Assembly (NCBI GenBank): GCA_039034035.1
Contig: JBCCBN010000062.1
Coordinates: 1 to 14,654, forward strand
Length of the DNA: 14,654 nucleotides
Reading direction: 5' to 3'
Source: UBA5336 sp039034035
GTDB taxonomy: Bacteria; Pseudomonadota; Alphaproteobacteria; Caulobacterales; Hyphomonadaceae
Part shown: piece by piece, positions 7,965 through 14,654 of the stretch
Layout: the number at the start of each line of letters is the position of its first letter
Numbering within the stretch: the first letter of the stretch is position 1
Program-made: the position numbers and the translations under genes
The notes under the pieces: model-generated
The model's database searches: none
Told to the model about the DNA's origin: nothing
The model's input: only the letters and a program-made list of their open reading frames with translations

Positions 7965-9921
7965 TGCGTACAGTGATTGTTGCTTTGGTGGCTGGGCTGG
8001 CCAGCGTGTTGCCGGCCCATGGCGAGGTCGCTGAACTGTTTGGCCGGGCCGATGCGGTATGGGACGCGCAGGTTTCGCCAGACGGGCAGCATGTGGCGCT
8101 AGGGTGCGGCCCGACGGGCGCCAAGGCAGTGTGCATCTACAGCCTGGTCGCCGACAAGAAGCCCATGGTGTTCTACCCCGGCGACGATATGCGGGTTCAG
8201 TGGTTCTATTGGGGTGGCGAAGACTATGTCGTGACCAATGTGGCGAGCCTGGAGACCCTTCGAACCAGTGCCGGCCTCAAGCAGTATGATGTTCGGCGCG
8301 CCGTCTCCTACAGTCTTGAAACGGGCAAGAATGCGCTGCTCATGCGCGATCTGGGTAATTGGGTAGACCTGACCGGGCTGGTCTCTACCTGTGATCGCAA
8401 GCCCGGCCGGATCATGATGTCGGTTGGATATCGCGCCAGCGGGGACGCGCCGACCGGATCTCGCATTTCGGGCATCGGCTTGGGTTTCCGGTCTGAACTG
8501 TATGAGGTGAACCTGAAGAACGGTCGGACGCGGAAAAAGCCGGACCGAGCTGCATCAATCGCCTACCAACTGCTCGGAACCGATTGTGAGCCACTGGTCG
8601 ATGTCATCTACAATGATGAGCGCAAGACGTACGCGATCGACAAATCCGACACGCGCGAGCGGATCTTCGCACTTGACGATGTGGATGTCTGGCCGATGTC
8701 GGTTCTGGGCACGACGATCGACGCAAGCGCGCTCGTTGTGCGGGCTGACTACGGTGACACATATGGCATGTTTTCGATGTCTCTCGCCGATGGCGCGATG
8801 GAGCCGATCACCTATGAAGGCGCTGAGCTGGGCCGGATGGGCGTCGTCTGCGATACGTTTTCCGATGCGGTGATTGGCTTTCGCAGCACTGACGACATAG
8901 AAGAGCACCTCTACATCGACCAGGAACTGGTAGACCTGCAGGCGCTGGTGGAGGGGGCGCTGCCGGGACAGTCAGCGCGGGTGCTGAGTTTCAGCCGGGA
9001 CCGGGGGCTCTACACAATTGAGGCTGAGGCGCCGGGCGTGCCACGGACGTTTTATCTCTATGATGTCGCGGCGACAGAGCTGTCGCCGCTGGGCGCGCTC
9101 GCGCCGCAGACCGAAGGGCGGGCGCTCGGCACCGTGGAAGCGGTGACTTATGAAGCGCGGGACGGGCTGGAAATCCCCGCCTATCTGACGCTGCCTTCTG
9201 GTCAGACCCGGGACGATGGCCCGTTCCCCACCGTGCTTCTGCCCCATGGCGGACCGGAGGCACGCGACACTGCGGCCTATGATTGGTGGAGCCAGGCTTA
9301 CGCGGCGGCGGGATACGCGGTGCTTCAGCCGAATTTCCGGGGCTCAGCCGGCTATGGCAAGGCGTTTCGCGATGCCGGCTTTGGCGAGTTTGGGGGCAAG
9401 ATGGTTGACGATGTGGTGGACGCCATCGCCTGGGCGGAGGCAGAGGGCGTGTCCGATCCGCGCGGCGTAAGCGTGGCGGGGGCCAGCTATGGCGGTTACT
9501 CCGCGCTCATGACGGCGCTCAAGGCGCCGGATATGCGGTGGGCTGTGTGGTGGCAGTCGCTCCGGTGACCAATGTGTTCAACCACATGGCGCGGTTTGAC
9601 GACAATACGGACCCCTACCGCTATTGGGCCCGCTATGCCGGCCAGGACATTTTCGCGGAAACGGACGCGCGCGTGGCGATCAGCCCTGACCGGCGGGCTG
9701 GCGAGTATCAGGTTCCAGTGCTTCTGATTCATGGCAAGGATGACTATGTGGTCGAGTTGCAGCAATCGAAGCGGTTCAGGAGCGGCTGGGGCGACCGGCC
9801 GGGGCTGACCTATGTCGAGATGGACGGCCAGGATCATTACCTGACGTCCACACGCGCCCGGTTCACAGTGCTGGATGAGAGCCTGAAACTGATGGCGGCG
9901 CACCACCCTGCGCGGGACTGA
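7964..9921 (+). pseudogene. S9-family peptidase (prolyl oligopeptidase-like), disrupted by a frameshift
   Basis: The full product would be about 652 residues: a signal peptide (residues 1-20, M-R-T-V-I-V-A-L-V-A-G start, likely cleaved after A-H-G), a beta-propeller-type N-terminal region (to about 390) that would restrict substrate access, and an alpha/beta-hydrolase domain (about 395 to the end). Nucleophile S508 lies in G-A-S-Y-G-G. The first frame then runs into TGA at 9566-9568, 44 residues after M524, while the rest of the domain continues in another frame from about 9538 to 9921. That frame holds the Asp in H-G-K-D-D-Y (codon 9742-9744) and the His in D-G-Q-D-H-Y (codon 9835-9837). One missing base (or two extra) between about 9533 and 9541 explains it, since the expected run before A-V-A-P-V-T is garbled there. 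No slippery site is visible. It is either a recent mutation or a sequencing error; both halves otherwise look well conserved. Exported serine peptidases of this type digest peptides in the periplasm. Confidence 0.85.
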
Positions 9922-10317
9922 GCCGACACGGGCACGTCATGGTTCAGTGGATCCCGCGCTTTGGCGCTGATCGTCTGCGGCCGCGACGACGCGCTCGGTT
10001 GCTGGTGGGGCCGCGGGAGGCACAGGGCGAGGCACTGACGCTTGATCAAGCATGGGCGACGTGACCTCGCGGTGCGGACTCGCACGATGTCTTTGGGTGC
10101 GCTGCGGCATTCCCATAGATATGTATAAAGGTATGGCTAGGTTTCCATCGTAAGGGGGCTGAGCGGCCGGTAGCCGCGAACGGAGTGGTTTTCGCTGTGG
10201 AGCGGCGCCCTATTAGGGTGGGTCTCCGGCCTCGAAGGGTGAGTATTCTTGATCATGACACTCTTGGTTAGGAGGGTCCGTCAGGTCAAAGCATAGAATC
10301 AAAAACATATTCATTAC

Positions 10318-10336
10318 CAATTGATCGGTTCAATTG
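10318..10336. promoter_or_regulatory. Inverted repeat, 7-bp arms and 5-base spacer (possible operator)
   Basis: CAATTGA (10318-10324), TCGGT, TCAATTG (10330-10336). The arms match perfectly, and each also contains the self-complementary CAATTG, so the site can be read as two CAATTG boxes 13 bases apart. This is typical of a protein-binding dyad rather than a terminator. No clear promoter is adjacent and no regulator gene is in the window. Confidence 0.4.
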
Positions 10337-10370
10337 CTCCTATTTATCGGCGGCGAACGGGTACACCGAG

Positions 10371-10484
10371 ATGCTCGAAATTGCCTGGAATCTGGCGGAA
10401 AAAACGGCGCGTGATAAAGCGGACAGTCGTCTTGTCGCTGAAGTCTCGGGTGCCGAGCGCTCAAGCAATACGATTCATGCTTGA
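10371..10484 (+). CDS. Possible small ORF or gene remnant, 37 residues
   Basis: ATG at 10371 to TGA at 10482-10484 gives a short, charged, helix-prone peptide beginning M-L-E-I-A-W-N-L-A-E-K. The frame is open upstream to 10272 without another start. No clear ribosome-binding site precedes the ATG. The I-A-W-x-L motif recurs in another short frame at 10607-10666. It could be a real small protein, the remains of a larger gene, or chance; I do not recognise a family. Confidence 0.2.
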   Translation: MLEIAWNLAEKTARDKADSRLVAEVSGAERSSNTIHA

Positions 10485-10490
10485 CATGAA
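10474..10490. promoter_or_regulatory. Inverted repeat over the -35 element (possible operator)
   Basis: TTCATG (10474-10479), CTTGA, CATGAA (10485-10490): perfect 6-bp arms with a 5-base spacer. It covers the TTGACA -35 element at 10481-10486, so a bound regulator would block or adjust RNA polymerase. Its centre lies about 22 bp, roughly two helical turns, from the centre of the next dyad. Confidence 0.4.
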
Positions 10491-10508
10491 AAATGAATGA
10501 TATAGAAA
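10481..10508 (+). promoter_or_regulatory. Probable sigma70-type promoter
   Basis: A perfect -35 TTGACA (10481-10486), 16 bases, then TAGAAA (10503-10508), 4 of 6 for the -10. Transcription would begin near 10515, giving about 230 bases of leader before the UrcA-family gene at 10746. Both core elements are overlapped by dyad symmetries, which suggests a controlled promoter. Confidence 0.5.
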
Positions 10509-10515
10509 TCATTCA
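10494..10515. promoter_or_regulatory. Inverted repeat over the -10 element (TetR-like operator shape)
   Basis: TGAATGAT (10494-10501), a 6-base spacer ATAGAA, and ATCATTCA (10508-10515). The arms are perfect 8-mers. The size and symmetry resemble operators of dimeric helix-turn-helix repressors such as TetR-family proteins. The site overlaps the -10 element and likely start point, a classic repression position. No TetR-type gene is in the window, so the cognate regulator is unknown. Confidence 0.5.
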
Positions 10516-10551
10516 CACCGCGCGGTCGTAACGGTTCCCCAGGGCGCGTGT

Positions 10552-10644
10552 ATGTTTGACCTCATCATCGCAGGACGGTGGGTCATTGCCGGAAAAGTGG
10601 GCGCCGATGGAGAACGCATACAATATTGCATGGAGTCTAATTGA
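10552..10644 (+). CDS. Possible leader ORF, 30 residues
   Basis: ATG 10552 has AGGG 7 bases upstream (10541-10544) and runs to TGA at 10642-10644. The peptide starts M-F-D-L-I-I-A-G-R-W-V-I-A-G. It begins about 37 bases downstream of the predicted transcription start and about 100 bases before the UrcA gene, so it could be a leader peptide or a small protein. No family is recognised. A competing overlapping frame (10532-10666, containing M-E-N-A-Y-N-I-A-W-S-L) looks equally protein-like, so the true coding status is open. Confidence 0.25.
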   Translation: MFDLIIAGRWVIAGKVGADGERIQYCMESN

Positions 10645-10745
10645 CGGGTGCGTCGAAAACCGGTGATCGAGATCGCGCATGCTGCGTATGCACACAAGTA
10701 GATTTCAACGGCTTCCTCCCAGCCAAACCTTGAAAGGCAAGACCA

Positions 10746-11102
10746 ATGATCAAGACAGTCACGAAAACGCTCGCGGGCGTATCCATTCTCGCCATCAGCC
10801 TTGTCGGCGCCGCACACGCCGACAAGACGGTTACCGCGAACATTGAGTATGACCAGGCGATGTTGCAGACCGAAGCGGGCGCCGCTGAAGTGCTGACCTC
10901 GATTTCCCGCCAGGCCATCCAGGAGTGCCGCTCGGTCTCGCTCGTTAGCAGCGGTTTCCATCGAGACGAAGTGTGTGAGCTGGACCTGATCCACCGCGCG
11001 GTCGAGGCCATTGATGCGCGCCAGTTGGCGAGCGTCTATGCCGCGTCGGACTACTACATCGACACGCCTGTTCTCGGATTGGTGCTGGCCTCCAACGAAT
11101 AG
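10746..11102 (+). CDS. UrcA-family small exported protein
   Basis: 118 residues. A clear signal peptide covers residues 1-25 (K3/K7, hydrophobic core V-S-I-L-A-I-S-L-V-G, cleavage after A-H-A). The mature part is about 93 residues, with a strand-like T-V-T-A-N-I-E-Y start, an E-A-G-A-A-E-V-L-T-S-I helix, and two cysteines (C61 and C77) that could form a disulfide, followed by a Val/Ala-rich helix. This layout matches the UrcA family of periplasmic proteins of unknown function that is abundant in alphaproteobacteria, though the match is by pattern only. AAAGG (10733-10737) lies 8 bases before the ATG. It is a single-gene unit, probably driven from the promoter at 10481 and ended by the terminator at 11136. 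Confidence 0.6.
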   Translation: MIKTVTKTLAGVSILAISLVGAAHADKTVTANIEYDQAMLQTEAGAAEVLTSISRQAIQECRSVSLVSSGFHRDEVCELDLIHRAVEAIDARQLASVYAASDYYIDTPVLGLVLASNE

Positions 11103-11135
11103 TCGCTCGCACCGCACTGCAGCGATCACCAAAGA

Positions 11136-11174
11136 AAGGGGCCGCGTTTCCATGAGGAAGCGCGGCCCTTTCTG
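11136..11174. terminator. Strong bidirectional terminator between convergent genes
   Basis: Bases 11136-11151 pair with 11156-11171: sixteen pairs including a few G-U wobbles, closed by an ATGA tetraloop, with an uninterrupted GGGCCGCG/CGCGGCCC core. The plus strand ends the stem in TTTCT. The minus strand reads TTTCTTT beyond the other side (11131-11137), so it can stop transcripts from both the UrcA gene and the minus-strand DUF3299 lipoprotein gene. Confidence 0.85.
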
Positions 11175-11220
11175 CATCGGTCCAAGGGTTAAAGCTGGAC
11201 GACAAGGCCGCAAGCGCGGG

Positions 11221-11826
11221 TCAGTATTCGTAAGGTTCGATCCGGTCCATCACGATCGTGTAGGCGGCGCCGGCCAGTTCCGTATCCTGCCGCTCGGTCT
11301 TCAACGTCCCTTCGATCCACACCGCCATGGCCAGGTCTTTCAGCGTGATGGCATCATCGGTCGAGATGAACAGGGTCTGGTTGGGCGGCGGCGGCGGCGC
11401 GTGCAGGCAAGCGCCGTAATACGGGACGAGCAGGAATTCGCGGATTTTGGCGTCGGCGCCATATTCGAACGGAACCGTATAGCCGGGGATGCGGACCTTG
11501 ACGCCATCCAGTTCGGGCACCGTGTTGAAGGTGCCGAATTGCTGGGCGATGTCGTTGGCGGCACCTTCCATGATCCCGCTATAGAGCATGGCCATCTGTC
11601 GCTGGTAGAGCTCGGCTAGGCGTTCTTCCTCGCCTTCGGGCATCAGTTCTTCCCAGCCAAGCTCGCGCGCGCCACGGGCATTGACAGCGGCGGCTTCTTC
11701 TACCGCGGCAGCGCCGGCTTGTGCGAGGGTGGATTCTGGTTCCGCCGGCTCCGAATTCGCCGGTTCGCTACAGGCCGAGGCCAGCAGGGCGGACGCCAGT
11801 GCGACGGCAGTCAGGCGCTGGGGCAT
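11221..11826 (-). CDS. DUF3299 lipoprotein
   Basis: 201 residues. The N-terminal signal ends in L-L-A-S-A-C with C19 as the probable lipidated residue, followed by a low-complexity Ala/Glu/Pro linker (20-50). The rest is the DUF3299 pattern: W-E-E-L-M-P (58-63), V-P-E-L-D-G-V-K-V-R-I-P-G-Y-T-V-P (103-119), E-F-L-L-V-P-Y-Y-G-A-C-L-H-A-P-P-P-P-P-N-Q (130-150), and V-W-I-E-G-T-L (169-175). The conserved Cys-x-His with a proline run suggests a metal- or ligand-binding site in the periplasm, but the biochemical role of the family is unknown to me. ATG 11826 is preferred over GTG 11835 because AAGGAG sits 8 bases upstream and overlaps that GTG. It is the last gene of the zrg-like cluster but has its own promoter. 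Confidence 0.85.
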   Translation of the reverse strand: MPQRLTAVALASALLASACSEPANSEPAEPESTLAQAGAAAVEEAAAVNARGARELGWEELMPEGEEERLAELYQRQMAMLYSGIMEGAANDIAQQFGTFNTVPELDGVKVRIPGYTVPFEYGADAKIREFLLVPYYGACLHAPPPPPNQTLFISTDDAITLKDLAMAVWIEGTLKTERQDTELAGAAYTIVMDRIEPYEY

Positions 11827-11852
11827 GGGTAACACTCCTTCGGCATGGCCAG

Positions 11853-11881
11853 ATTATAGCGCATATGGGGCCGGTCGTCAC
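11853..11881 (-). promoter_or_regulatory. Promoter of the DUF3299 lipoprotein gene
   Basis: On the minus strand GTGACG (11881-11876), 17 bases, then a perfect TATAAT (11858-11853). Start near 11846, with a leader of about 20 bases to the ATG at 11826. The -35 element overlaps the 3' end of the permease gene. This would allow the lipoprotein to be made without the rest of the cluster. Confidence 0.55.
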
Positions 11882-13143
11882 AGTTTCACAGTGAGGCCAT
11901 CAGCGAGGGAGCGTTTAAGCGCGATCCAGGCCGGGACAAGGCCCATGGCGAGCGCTGCGCCCGCAACCGCGAGGATGGTATAGATCTCGAGCATGCCAGG
12001 CCCGGTGCCGGGCAGGGAGATGCCATAGGATTCGGCCAGGAGAGGTCGGGCAAGAACGAAACCGATATTGACCACGATCGCGCCAAGCGTCGCCCCGAGG
12101 AAGCCGAGCAGGCCCGCTTCAGCGAGCAGTAGCGAGAAGACATGGGCCGGCCGGGCGCCGGTGGCCCGCAGGATTGCCATTTCGCGGCGGCGTTCGTTGA
12201 GGCTCGACAGGATCGAAGTAAGCACCGAAACCAGGCCGACAATGACGACAAAGACGGAGATGACGATCAGGGCCCGCTCGGCCGTACCCGTTGCCTCCCA
12301 AAGCTGGGCCAGCGCCTGGCCGGGAATGATCGCCATGATCGCTTCGCCGCGATAGGTGTTGATGTCACGCCGGGTGCGCAGCATCGTGCCCTTTCGCTCA
12401 AGCCCGACAAGAACGGCGGTGATGGTTCGGGGCGTGAGGTCGAAGCTGCGCAGCATCTCTTCGGTGATCGAGCCGGCCAGTGGGCTGCGCGTGCCGGTTT
12501 CCCAGCCGACATGGATGGCGGTGATCGCTTCGAGAGAGACGTGGATCGTGCGGTCCACTGGCGTGCCGGTACGAGCGAGAACACCGACGACGCGGAAGGG
12601 GCGGTCATCATGGTCGGCCAGCCCGCCAGCGCCGAGCCCGTGGGTGAGGATCAGCGGCGTTCCGACATCATACCCCAGCGCTTCGGCGACTTCAGCACCA
12701 ATGACAGCGTCGAAGAGATCGTCGAAGCGCTCGCCAGCGCTGATGCGAAGGGACTGGCCGCCGCTATATTGGTAGCGGTCAAAGTACTCAGGCGTCGTGC
12801 CCAGCACACGGTAGCGGCGATGGCTGTCGCCGAGCGACAAGGGAACGGTCCAGGCCACGTCTTCGCGGTCGTTCAGCCACTCATAGGTCTGCCAGGAGAC
12901 TTCGGCGGTGGCGTCGCCCATGCGGAACACCGAGTAGAGCAGCAGGTTGATGGTGCCGGTGCGCGCGCCGACGATAAGTTCAGTGCCGGAAATGGTTGAT
13001 TCGAAGCCTTGTTTCGCGCCCGAACGGGTCTTCTCGACCCCGAGGAACAGGGCCACGGCCAGGGCGATTGCCAATATGGTCAGCAGGGCTGATGCACTAC
13101 GGTTCAGCAGGCTCTGCCACGCGAGGGCCAGGATGGCGCCCAT
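11878..13143 (-). CDS. FtsX/MacB-type ABC transporter permease
   Basis: 421 residues. Topology as in MacB/LolE-type permeases: a first membrane helix (about 18-36), a large periplasmic domain (about 40-285), then three helices (about 290-313, 336-364, 386-406). The cytoplasmic segment N-E-R-R-R-E-M-A-I-L-R-A-T-G-A (316-330) after helix 2 is the FtsX-family coupling region that contacts the ATPase. Proteins of this fold usually drive movement of a periplasmic partner (mechanotransmission) rather than opening a channel, which matters for how the system could handle metal. The start codon ATG shares its A with the TGA of the ATPase gene, so translation is probably coupled. Confidence 0.9.
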   Translation of the reverse strand: MGAILALAWQSLLNRSASALLTILAIALAVALFLGVEKTRSGAKQGFESTISGTELIVGARTGTINLLLYSVFRMGDATAEVSWQTYEWLNDREDVAWTVPLSLGDSHRRYRVLGTTPEYFDRYQYSGGQSLRISAGERFDDLFDAVIGAEVAEALGYDVGTPLILTHGLGAGGLADHDDRPFRVVGVLARTGTPVDRTIHVSLEAITAIHVGWETGTRSPLAGSITEEMLRSFDLTPRTITAVLVGLERKGTMLRTRRDINTYRGEAIMAIIPGQALAQLWEATGTAERALIVISVFVVIVGLVSVLTSILSSLNERRREMAILRATGARPAHVFSLLLAEAGLLGFLGATLGAIVVNIGFVLARPLLAESYGISLPGTGPGMLEIYTILAVAGAALAMGLVPAWIALKRSLADGLTVKL

Positions 13144-13856
13144 CAGGCCGGCTCCAGCGCTACGGATGTGCCGGCGCGGTTGATCTCGGTCAGGTCCACT
13201 GCGCGGTCGAACTGGGCGGCGAGGGCGCGGTCATGGCTGACAAACAGGAGCGCGGCGCCCGACCGGGTGGCCTCTGCTGACAATAGCGCGATGAACCGGT
13301 CGCGGGCATCGGTGTCCAGGGCTGAGGTCGGCTCGTCGGCGATCACCAGGGCGGGCGAGCCGATCAGGGCACGAGCAGCGGCGACCCGTTGCTGCTGTCC
13401 CACGGACAAGTCGACCACCTTGCGGCTCTGGATCGAGGGATCGTTGAGGCCCAATTGCGAGAGGAGGCGCTTGGCCTCGGCTTCAGCAGATCCAGAGATG
13501 CGGCTGCGCCGGGCGGCGGAGAAGCGGAGGGGAAGGGTGACGTTCTGGACCACGGTAAGGTACGGCACCAGATTGAACATCTGGAAGATGACGCCGAGCT
13601 GGTCGCCCCGAACCGTGTCCCGACGCCCACCGTTGAGCATCGACATCTCATGGCCGAGCACCGAGAGCGTGCCGGCATCCGGGCTGAGAACCCCGCATAT
13701 CAAGCCGAGCAGCGTGGATTTGCCCGACCCCGATGGTCCGCGCAGGAAAAGCCGCTCGCCAGCCGCCACGGCAAAGGTCTCGATATCGAGGATATCCGGA
13801 CCCGTGCGTGTCCAGGCAAAGCGGAGCCCGGAAATCGAAACGGCGGCTTGTGACAT
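13143..13856 (-). CDS. ABC transporter ATP-binding protein (LolD/MacB-like)
   Basis: 237 residues, a single ATPase domain. Visible motifs: Walker A G-P-S-G-S-G-K-S-T (40-48), Q-loop Q92 in I-F-Q-M-F-N-L-V-P-Y-L, signature L-S-V-G-Q-Q-Q-R (150-157), Walker B V-I-A-D-E-P (171-176) with catalytic E175, D-loop S-A-L-D (178-181) and switch H208. It would power the permease encoded immediately downstream. Start: ATG 13856 gives M-S-Q-A-A-V-S-I-S-G-L, typical of the family. GTG 13877 would add seven residues and has no better ribosome-binding site; neither start has a strong one, so translation may depend on the preceding lipoprotein gene 25 bases away. Confidence 0.92.
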   Translation of the reverse strand: MSQAAVSISGLRFAWTRTGPDILDIETFAVAAGERLFLRGPSGSGKSTLLGLICGVLSPDAGTLSVLGHEMSMLNGGRRDTVRGDQLGVIFQMFNLVPYLTVVQNVTLPLRFSAARRSRISGSAEAEAKRLLSQLGLNDPSIQSRKVVDLSVGQQQRVAAARALIGSPALVIADEPTSALDTDARDRFIALLSAEATRSGAALLFVSHDRALAAQFDRAVDLTEINRAGTSVALEPA

Positions 13857-13881
13857 CTCGTTCGCAGGCCCCGGCACCCGG

Positions 13882-14654
13882 CTAGGGTGCGATACTGGAG
13901 TCTGATAGGGTCAGGGTCTTGGCGGCCTGGTCGCTACCGACCAACCAGACCGCATCGATTTTCTCCAGGGTCGAATAGTCAGCGAAGATTGGGAAATCGG
14001 CTTCGGACAAGGCGTCTGGATTGGTGCAGGTGAACGTATAGTCGGCGACCAGGTTGCCGGGGCCGCGGCTGTAATCGGTGCCGGCATCGGCTTCGGTTTC
14101 GGTGCAACCGGCGGCATCGGGCAGCGCCACCAGCGTGGTGGACTTGTTGAACGGGGCAAGTCCTTCGGCGATCACCGCCCTGGCTTCATCGGTTTCCGGT
14201 TCTGCCTCGGTGAGCCCGAAACTGGCGAGCGCTCCGTTGAGGCTGACGGTGAGTGTGTTCCCATCGAGCGCAATCGCGATTTCGGCTTCGCCGTGGACGT
14301 GGGCGTCGCCGCCTGCATGGTCGTGGTCGTCGTGAGCGTGCGCAGCATGGTCATGTTCGTCGTGGTCTCCGTCCTCGGCATGCTCATCATGATCGTGATC
14401 ATGGTCTTCGCTCTCGTCCTTGGCCTCGTCGACATGTTCATCGTGCGCGTGATCGGCGTCTTCTTCGCCAGCGCTGGCTGGAACAACTTCGGGATCAGCA
14501 GGGGCCGCCGCGGGCGTTTCGGCAACTTCGGCGGTTTCGGTGCTCTCGGGAGCAGCTTCGGTGGCGGCCTGCTCGGCCGGGGCAGTGTCAGCCTCCGCAG
14601 CAGCAGCTGGCGTATCGGGCGCACCGCAGGCTGCAAGCATGGCCGCAGACAGCA
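13882..14654 (-). CDS. ZrgA-type (DUF2796) His-rich zinc-handling lipoprotein, 5' end missing
   Basis: The start lies beyond the right edge: the frame stays open past ATG 14640 with codons for L-S-A-A before M-L-A-A-C-G, so that Met is inside the lipoprotein signal and L-A-A-C is the lipobox. After the lipidated Cys comes an Ala/Glu/Pro tether, then (counting from ATG 14640) a stretch at about 61-117 with 16 His among many Asp and Glu, an evident metal-binding region. The folded part begins H-V-H-G-E-A-E-I-A-I-A-L and contains C179 and C205, then F-P-I-F-A-D-Y, matching the DUF2796/ZrgA family. In Vibrio cholerae zrgA belongs to a zinc-induced set needed for zinc uptake. The stop is 25 bases before the ATPase start, so it is the first visible gene of the operon. 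The control region is out of view. Confidence 0.85.
   Translation of the reverse strand, partial: LSAAMLAACGAPDTPAAAAEADTAPAEQAATEAAPESTETAEVAETPAAAPADPEVVPASAGEEDADHAHDEHVDEAKDESEDHDHDHDEHAEDGDHDEHDHAAHAHDDHDHAGGDAHVHGEAEIAIALDGNTLTVSLNGALASFGLTEAEPETDEARAVIAEGLAPFNKSTTLVALPDAAGCTETEADAGTDYSRGPGNLVADYTFTCTNPDALSEADFPIFADYSTLEKIDAVWLVGSDQAAKTLTLSDSSIAP

Larger units (their letters stand above)
9922..10745. other. 824-base gene-poor region with dyad symmetries
   Basis: No convincing long gene on either strand. Open frames here, including the minus-strand ones at 9837-10085, 10330-10512 and 10509-11213, have no recognisable domains, and the last is antisense to the UrcA gene. From about 10110 the base composition becomes clearly more AT-rich than the flanking genes. 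The region holds three perfect inverted repeats, one good promoter, and a few very short plus-strand frames, listed separately. I see no tRNA, insertion sequence ends or attachment-site duplication. It may be a regulatory region plus remnants of decayed small genes. Confidence 0.6.

Noticed and set aside
9533..9568. Programmed frameshifting in the S9 peptidase gene
   Set aside because: There is no slippery heptamer and no family precedent; a mutation or read error is simpler.
9939..10064. 41-residue frame starting M-V-Q-W-I-P-R after the peptidase
   Set aside because: It has an Arg-rich composition, no ribosome-binding site and no recognisable family; likely chance.
10093..10129. TATAAA and TTGGGT as a promoter
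   Set aside because: The -35 and -10 candidates are not at workable spacing, and the correctly spaced alternative matches only 3 of 6 in each box.
10509..11213. 234-codon minus-strand frame over the UrcA gene
   Set aside because: It runs antisense through a signal-peptide-bearing gene and across its terminator, has mixed composition and no recognised domain.
11827..11835. GTG start for the DUF3299 lipoprotein
   Set aside because: It overlaps the AAGGAG ribosome-binding site that serves ATG 11826.

Overview
The window looks like chromosomal DNA from a GC-rich alphaproteobacterium. Evidence: the alphaproteobacterial-style tail of ribosomal protein L17, a short (type A) bifunctional PutA, a GT4 glycosyltransferase with the D-T-F-G variant active-site motif, and an UrcA-family exported protein. 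A stalked/budding marine group (Hyphomonadaceae/Maricaulaceae or relatives) would fit, but that is inference. Coding density is high except for 9922-10745.

Left part (1-5240). The 3' end of rplQ leads into a good intrinsic terminator. putA follows on the minus strand (proline to glutamate, two fused enzymes). Divergent from it is a GT4 glycosyltransferase, which converges on an unknown 109-residue gene on the minus strand. An AT-richer spacer separates that gene from clpB and holds a convincing heat-shock (RpoH-type) promoter.

Middle (5240-9921). clpB encodes a complete HSP100 disaggregase. It is followed 96 bases later by an exported S9-family prolyl-oligopeptidase-like gene that is broken by one frameshift between Ser and Asp/His of its triad. 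The ribosome-binding site and first base of the start codon of the peptidase gene lie inside a near-perfect 13-bp hairpin. No terminator is evident between the two genes, so the peptidase could be read from the clpB promoter with its translation gated by the hairpin.

Gene-poor region (9922-10745). About 820 bases lack a convincing long gene and are locally AT-richer. They carry three dyad symmetries; two of them overlap a perfect TTGACA -35 element. Downstream come very short reading frames of doubtful status and then an UrcA-family small exported protein, closed by a strong bidirectional terminator.

Right part (11221-14654, all minus strand). Reading in the direction of transcription: a His/Asp-rich lipoprotein of the ZrgA (DUF2796) type, running off the right edge; an ABC ATPase; an FtsX/MacB-type permease, overlapping the ATPase by one base; and a DUF3299 lipoprotein with its own -10/-35 promoter. 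By analogy with the Vibrio zrg genes this is most likely a metal (zinc) handling system of the envelope. The cluster is the most interesting functional unit here, and the hairpin before the peptidase is the most striking structure.
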